Assembly: GCA_029258375.1 (NCBI GenBank) | Contig: JARHZA010000002.1 | Coordinates: 253,001-317,000 of the forward strand | Reading direction: 5' to 3' | DNA from: Eubacterium sp. | GTDB taxonomy: Bacteria > Bacillota > Clostridia > Oscillospirales > Acutalibacteraceae | DNA: 64,000 nucleotides | Shown here: positions 61,094-64,000 of the stretch, one piece after another | Layout of the letters: every line of letters begins with the position of its first letter | Numbering within the stretch: position 1 is the first letter of the stretch | Notes under the pieces: generated by a model | What the model saw: only the letters and a program-made list of their open reading frames with translations | Databases searched by the model: none | What the model was told of the DNA's origin: nothing | Translations under genes and position numbers: made by a program

Positions 61094-61102
61094 TAATCTT
61101 CA

Positions 61103-61141
61103 TAAAAAAAAGACGCAAGTTTTACTTGCGTCTTTTTTTAT
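61103..61141. terminator. Bidirectional terminator between ilvC and radC
   Basis: Perfect stem AAAAAAGACGCAAG/CTTGCGTCTTTTTT, TTTTA loop. Confidence 0.93.
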
Positions 61142-61153
61142 TTATAATAAGTG

Positions 61154-61846
61154 TTATTTTGATTTAAAATAGTGCACAAAGCGAAGAGATGAACGCATAG
61201 AAAACACATCTTTTTCTCCAACAATTATATGGTCAAAAAGGTTTATGCCAAGTGGTCTTAGTAAATCTCTTGTTTTTAGTGTAAAGTCTATATCTTGAGC
61301 AGATGGTTCTGCATTTCCAAAAGGATGATTGTGAGAAATTATAACGTTAGATGCGTTGTCTGTTATAACAGCTTCTATAATTTTTCGTGGGCTAAATTCA
61401 ATTAAATTTACTGTGCCTTCTGAAATAATTCTGCAACTAATAATTCTGTTAGAATTATCAAGGGATAAAACAGCTATTTTTTCATTTTTTTCATCTTTTA
61501 AAAGGTTATTAAAGTATTCTTTTGTTTCATTGCTGTTGTTTAATTCTTTTATATTTGTGTTTCTATTTTTTCTAATTTTGCAGTTGATAGTGTTTAAAAG
61601 ACTTATAAGAAGCGCTGAATTTTCACCTATTCCGTCAACTTGCATAAGAAGTTCTGGTTTTGCCGAAAATATGTTTTCGAACGAACCAAAATGATTTATT
61701 AAGTCTTTCGCTATTGGTTTTACGTCTTTTCTTGGTATTGAATATGTTAAAAGGAGTTCAAGAAGCTCATAGTCATAGAGCGAATTATTATCACTTTTGT
61801 ATTTTTCTTTTAACCTTTTTCTATGACCGCTCGTGTAATCGTTCAT
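61154..61846 (-). CDS. radC: RadC/JAB-domain protein
   Basis: 230 aa. N-terminal helix-hairpin-helix region (LINHFGSFENIFSAKPELLMQVDGIGENSA, ~45-75) and a C-terminal MPN/JAMM domain with the metal motif SHNHPFGNAEPSAQDID (~172). Once thought a DNA repair protein; its true function is unresolved. It starts 1 nt after the surface-protein gene, with its AGAGG site inside that gene, so the two are translationally coupled. Confidence 0.93.
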   Translation of the reverse strand: MNDYTSGHRKRLKEKYKSDNNSLYDYELLELLLTYSIPRKDVKPIAKDLINHFGSFENIFSAKPELLMQVDGIGENSALLISLLNTINCKIRKNRNTNIKELNNSNETKEYFNNLLKDEKNEKIAVLSLDNSNRIISCRIISEGTVNLIEFSPRKIIEAVITDNASNVIISHNHPFGNAEPSAQDIDFTLKTRDLLRPLGINLFDHIIVGEKDVFSMRSSLRFVHYFKSK

Positions 61847-61847
61847 A

Positions 61848-62807
61848 TTATTCCTCTTTGTCTTTTGATTGTTTTTTGTTTTCCATACTTCTTTTTGATT
61901 TTTGCGCTTTAATTATGTAGTGTAAAATTAAAATAATTCCAGTAGTACAAAGTAGAACAGAAACTACAATTAAAACTTTAGATATAGGAGACAGGGTGCT
62001 TTCTTTTTCCTTTTCGGGTATTATTATTTCTCCATTATCATTTAATAGGTTAGAATCTTCTTCTATATCTTCATTGTTTTCATCATAATCATTAGGGTTA
62101 TAATTAAACTTATTAGATTTATTGTTTTGCTCGTTTTGTTGCACGTTTCCATTATTATAATTGTTGTTGTTTTCTGGGTTATAATGGAATTTTGTTGGCT
62201 TTTCGATATTGTTGTTGTTAGAAGGTTTGTTTTGGTTATTTGGCTTTTGACTACTGCTTGTTGTTTTGTTTTCGGTTTCTTGTTCACTATTAAATTCTGC
62301 TTTTATACCACTCGCAATTTTATAATTATCATTATTTATTCTCAGTGAAACGGATATGTTGTTTACCAATTTTTTGTCTTCTTTATTTAAAAAACTAATA
62401 CCAAAATATATTTCTTGACCATTTCCAACTATCGGCGTGAATTTAGAAAGCATCTTAATTGATTTATTAGCATTTGCAGATGATGAAACAATGCCGTTTT
62501 TGTTAATAGATATTTTATATGAATTTACACCATTGTTTAATGAAATTAAAACAGTAGAAACATCATTACTATTTAACTTTTCTAATGAATAACTAATGTG
62601 AAAATAAAATGAGCTATCATCTTTTTCAGAAAAGTATTGATAATATCCATAAGGGTAGTTTAAAGATGAAGTTGTAATACTGTTGTTGTTCCATATAGAA
62701 TTACTGCCTATGTAGTCATCATTAAATGCAAATGCAGTTATACAAATAGATATTGTTATAAATAATGATAAAATAAATGTAATTGTTCGTTTTATAATAA
62801 TCACCAA
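61848..62807 (-). CDS. Asn-rich surface protein of unknown function, coupled to radC
   Basis: About 319 aa. Signal peptide (IIIKRTITFILSLFITISICITAFA), a beta-rich extracellular domain with a cohesin/adhesin-like feel (~30-170) and a long Asn/Gln/Glu low-complexity linker (~172-270). One membrane segment (ISKVLIVVSVLLCTTGIILILHYII) and a basic tail follow. The start is uncertain: TTG at 62807 or GTG at 62804, neither with a good ribosome site and no ATG nearby. Same architecture as the 6868-7470 protein but no clear sequence match. The domain is not recognised. Confidence 0.8.
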   Translation of the reverse strand: MVIIIKRTITFILSLFITISICITAFAFNDDYIGSNSIWNNNSITTSSLNYPYGYYQYFSEKDDSSFYFHISYSLEKLNSNDVSTVLISLNNGVNSYKISINKNGIVSSSANANKSIKMLSKFTPIVGNGQEIYFGISFLNKEDKKLVNNISVSLRINNDNYKIASGIKAEFNSEQETENKTTSSSQKPNNQNKPSNNNNIEKPTKFHYNPENNNNYNNGNVQQNEQNNKSNKFNYNPNDYDENNEDIEEDSNLLNDNGEIIIPEKEKESTLSPISKVLIVVSVLLCTTGIILILHYIIKAQKSKRSMENKKQSKDKEE

Positions 62808-62931
62808 AAATCGATATAATAATACATTATTCTACAATATTCTTTTGCAAAAGTAAAGTTTACTGAATTTAAGAATGAATAGTTATAAAGTGTTTTTGTT
62901 GTTGCTAAAACGTTACAGCTTTTTCAAATTA

Positions 62932-62960
62932 TTGACAATGTTAATTTAGTTATGTAAAAT
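62932..62960 (+). promoter_or_regulatory. Promoter of the GtrA-like gene
   Basis: TTGACA, 17 bp, TAAAAT, 50 bp before the start codon. Confidence 0.68.
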
Positions 62961-63009
62961 AAGGGTATATTTATGAAAGGAAAAGCGTTAAATAACGCAA
63001 AAGACGATT

Positions 63010-63573
63010 ATGGGACTTATTGATAAAGTAGATAAAATGGCAGCGTCTAAAGGTAAAACAGTTGAAACTGTTTGGCAATTCGTAAAGTTTATAGTTGTTA
63101 GTATGCTTGCAGCAATCGTTCAATTTACACTTTTAAATGTTATTCCTTTAATTCCACAGGTTAAGGAACTATATGCTACTCCAGTAGATTGGTTTGTTTT
63201 TAATTATCCAGTAAATCATGATTTAGCAGGTGCAGTAATTTCTGGTGGTCTTGGATATTGTATTGCATTTAATGTTTCAAATATTGCGGCACAAATTGTT
63301 GCATTCTTTGTAAATAAAGAAAAAACATTTAATTCAAGTGCAAATATCGCTGTAACATTGCCAATATACATTGTATTTACAATTGCTTTAATTTGTTTTA
63401 GTGCTTGGCTTTCTCCAACACTTAACACTCTATTTACAGAAAAATGGGGCTGGGGAGATGCTCTTGCAAGAAATGTTTCAACAATGGTTTGCTCTATGCT
63501 TCAGTTCTTCTTATATTTTCCTGTTGATAAATTGTTATTCCACAAGAAAAAAGAAGATAAAAAATCTGTTTAA
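63010..63573 (+). CDS. GtrA-like membrane protein
   Basis: 187 aa with four membrane helices and the GtrA/DPMS-type hallmark FFVNKEKTFNS (~103), usually found between helices 2 and 3. A hydrophilic N-terminal tail of ~25 residues and an extended first loop make it longer than the ~130-aa family norm. GtrA-like proteins help flip or use lipid-linked sugars in wall-polymer decoration. No glycosyltransferase partner is adjacent. Confidence 0.85.
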   Translation: MGLIDKVDKMAASKGKTVETVWQFVKFIVVSMLAAIVQFTLLNVIPLIPQVKELYATPVDWFVFNYPVNHDLAGAVISGGLGYCIAFNVSNIAAQIVAFFVNKEKTFNSSANIAVTLPIYIVFTIALICFSAWLSPTLNTLFTEKWGWGDALARNVSTMVCSMLQFFLYFPVDKLLFHKKKEDKKSV

Positions 63574-63600
63574 CACAAAAGTCTATAATTGAAAATAAAA

Positions 63601-63645
63601 GAAAACAGGGAATGATATGAAAAACATATCATTCCCTGTTTGTTT
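63601..63645 (+). terminator. Terminator of the GtrA-like gene
   Basis: 17-bp perfect stem AAACAGGGAATGATATG/CATATCATTCCCTGTTT, AAAAA loop. Confidence 0.92.
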
Positions 63646-63677
63646 AAAAGCACTGCCGCTTATCAGTGCTTTTTGAA
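63646..63677 (-). terminator. Probable terminator of the ABC ATPase gene
   Basis: Stem AAAAGCACTG/CAGTGCTTTT between convergent genes. On the minus strand the stem is followed by TTTTAAACA. Confidence 0.65.
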
Positions 63678-63691
63678 TAAAAGTATTATAA

Positions 63692-64000
63692 TTATAATAC
63701 TTTGGAAAGGAAATCTTTAAGTCTTGGATTTTGAGGGTTTGTAAAGAATTCTTGTGGTGAATTTTCTTCTTGAATAATACCGTCATCCACAAAAAGAACT
63801 TTAGATGCAACTTCACGAGCAAATCCCATTTCGTGTGTTACAACAACCATAGTCATTCCATTATCTGCAAGACCTTTCATAACTTGAAGAACTTCTCCAA
63901 CCATTTCTGGATCAAGTGCAGAGGTAGGTTCGTCAAATAACATAACTTTAGGGTTCATTGCAAGAGAACGAACAATTGCAACTCTCTGTTTTTGACCACC
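63692..64000 (-). CDS. Polar amino acid ABC transporter ATPase, C-terminal part (gene start outside window)
   Basis: The frame is open from the stop at 63692 to the window edge, 102 codons, beyond the internal ATG used by the track. It begins inside the ABC signature ([15 protein letters not shown]), followed by Walker [28 protein letters not shown] and [18 protein letters not shown]. That is the C-terminal half of a GlnQ/HisP-type importer ATPase. Permease and binding protein would lie beyond the window. Confidence 0.92.
   Translation of the reverse strand, partial: GGQKQRVAIVRSLAMNPKVMLFDEPTSALDPEMVGEVLQVMKGLADNGMTMVVVTHEMGFAREVASKVLFVDDGIIQEENSPQEFFTNPQNPRLKDFLSKVL

Overview
The window is AT-rich (roughly 30% GC by eye) chromosomal DNA of a low-GC, Gram-positive anaerobe. 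Class Clostridia is the best guess. The basis is the set of LytS/YesN, Mgl, CDP-glycerol, ThiI/NifS, YifB and KARI genes, strong Shine-Dalgarno sites, TTGACA-N17-TATAAT promoters and many U-rich intrinsic terminators. I cannot name a genus. There is no rRNA, tRNA, CRISPR array, insertion sequence or intact phage. Both ends cut through ABC-transporter genes.

Layout. 1-4.1 kb: a FtsX/MacB-type ABC exporter (permease truncated by the window edge) with an adjacent two-component system. 4.3-6.7 kb: a GH3 beta-glucosidase with reversed domain order. 6.9-10 kb: a surface protein of unknown function, then an ECF-like sigma factor with a membrane-anchored beta-propeller partner. 10.1-14 kb: a CydDC-like ABC pair plus a YgbA-like cysteine-rich protein, behind three copies of a GTTAG-N6-CTAAC operator. 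14.1-22.2 kb: teichoic-acid-type genes (double-module CDP-glycerol glycerophosphotransferase, TagD, a TagB-like enzyme) and a divergent MBOAT/SGNH pair; the MBOAT lacks both usual histidines. 22.2-31.8 kb: a sugar-sensing unit (YesN-type regulator, LytS/YesM-type kinase, orphan sugar-binding lipoprotein), a rhodanese lipoprotein, and the divergent mglBAC operon ending in a small InlB-repeat membrane protein.

31.9-38.5 kb: an NSS-family transporter; a tightly packed thioesterase / HAD-Nudix fusion / NifS / ThiI operon; an HGSNAT-like membrane acyltransferase. 38.5-39.7 kb: a two-gene unit (71-aa protein and a sigma-region-4-like protein) behind a promoter with a LexA box in its spacer, and next to it an independent ~100-nt structured RNA gene with a perfect consensus promoter and terminator. 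39.7-45 kb: alr, a 32-aa membrane peptide coupled to phosphoglucomutase, comM/YifB and a LUD protein. 45.1-52.6 kb: a TetR regulator divergent from a five-gene flavoenzyme/kinase operon (BON-like-GlpA, GlpB-like, DUF1667, FGGY kinase, AGPS-like FAD oxidase) with no transporter. 52.7-54.4 kb: threonine deaminase and RidA. 54.5-58.5 kb: a possible second small RNA, then HtrA with a two-component system. 58.6-64 kb: DUF815 ATPase, ilvC, a surface protein coupled to radC, a GtrA-like protein, and the 3' part of a GlnQ-type ATPase.

The most interesting parts are the SOS-promoter pair with the neighbouring structured RNA (38.5-39.5 kb), the transporter-less polyol/ether-lipid-like flavoenzyme operon, the His-less MBOAT, the triple operator upstream of the CydDC-like genes, and the orphan binding-protein sensor beside mgl. 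All family names come from reading motifs; no database search was run.
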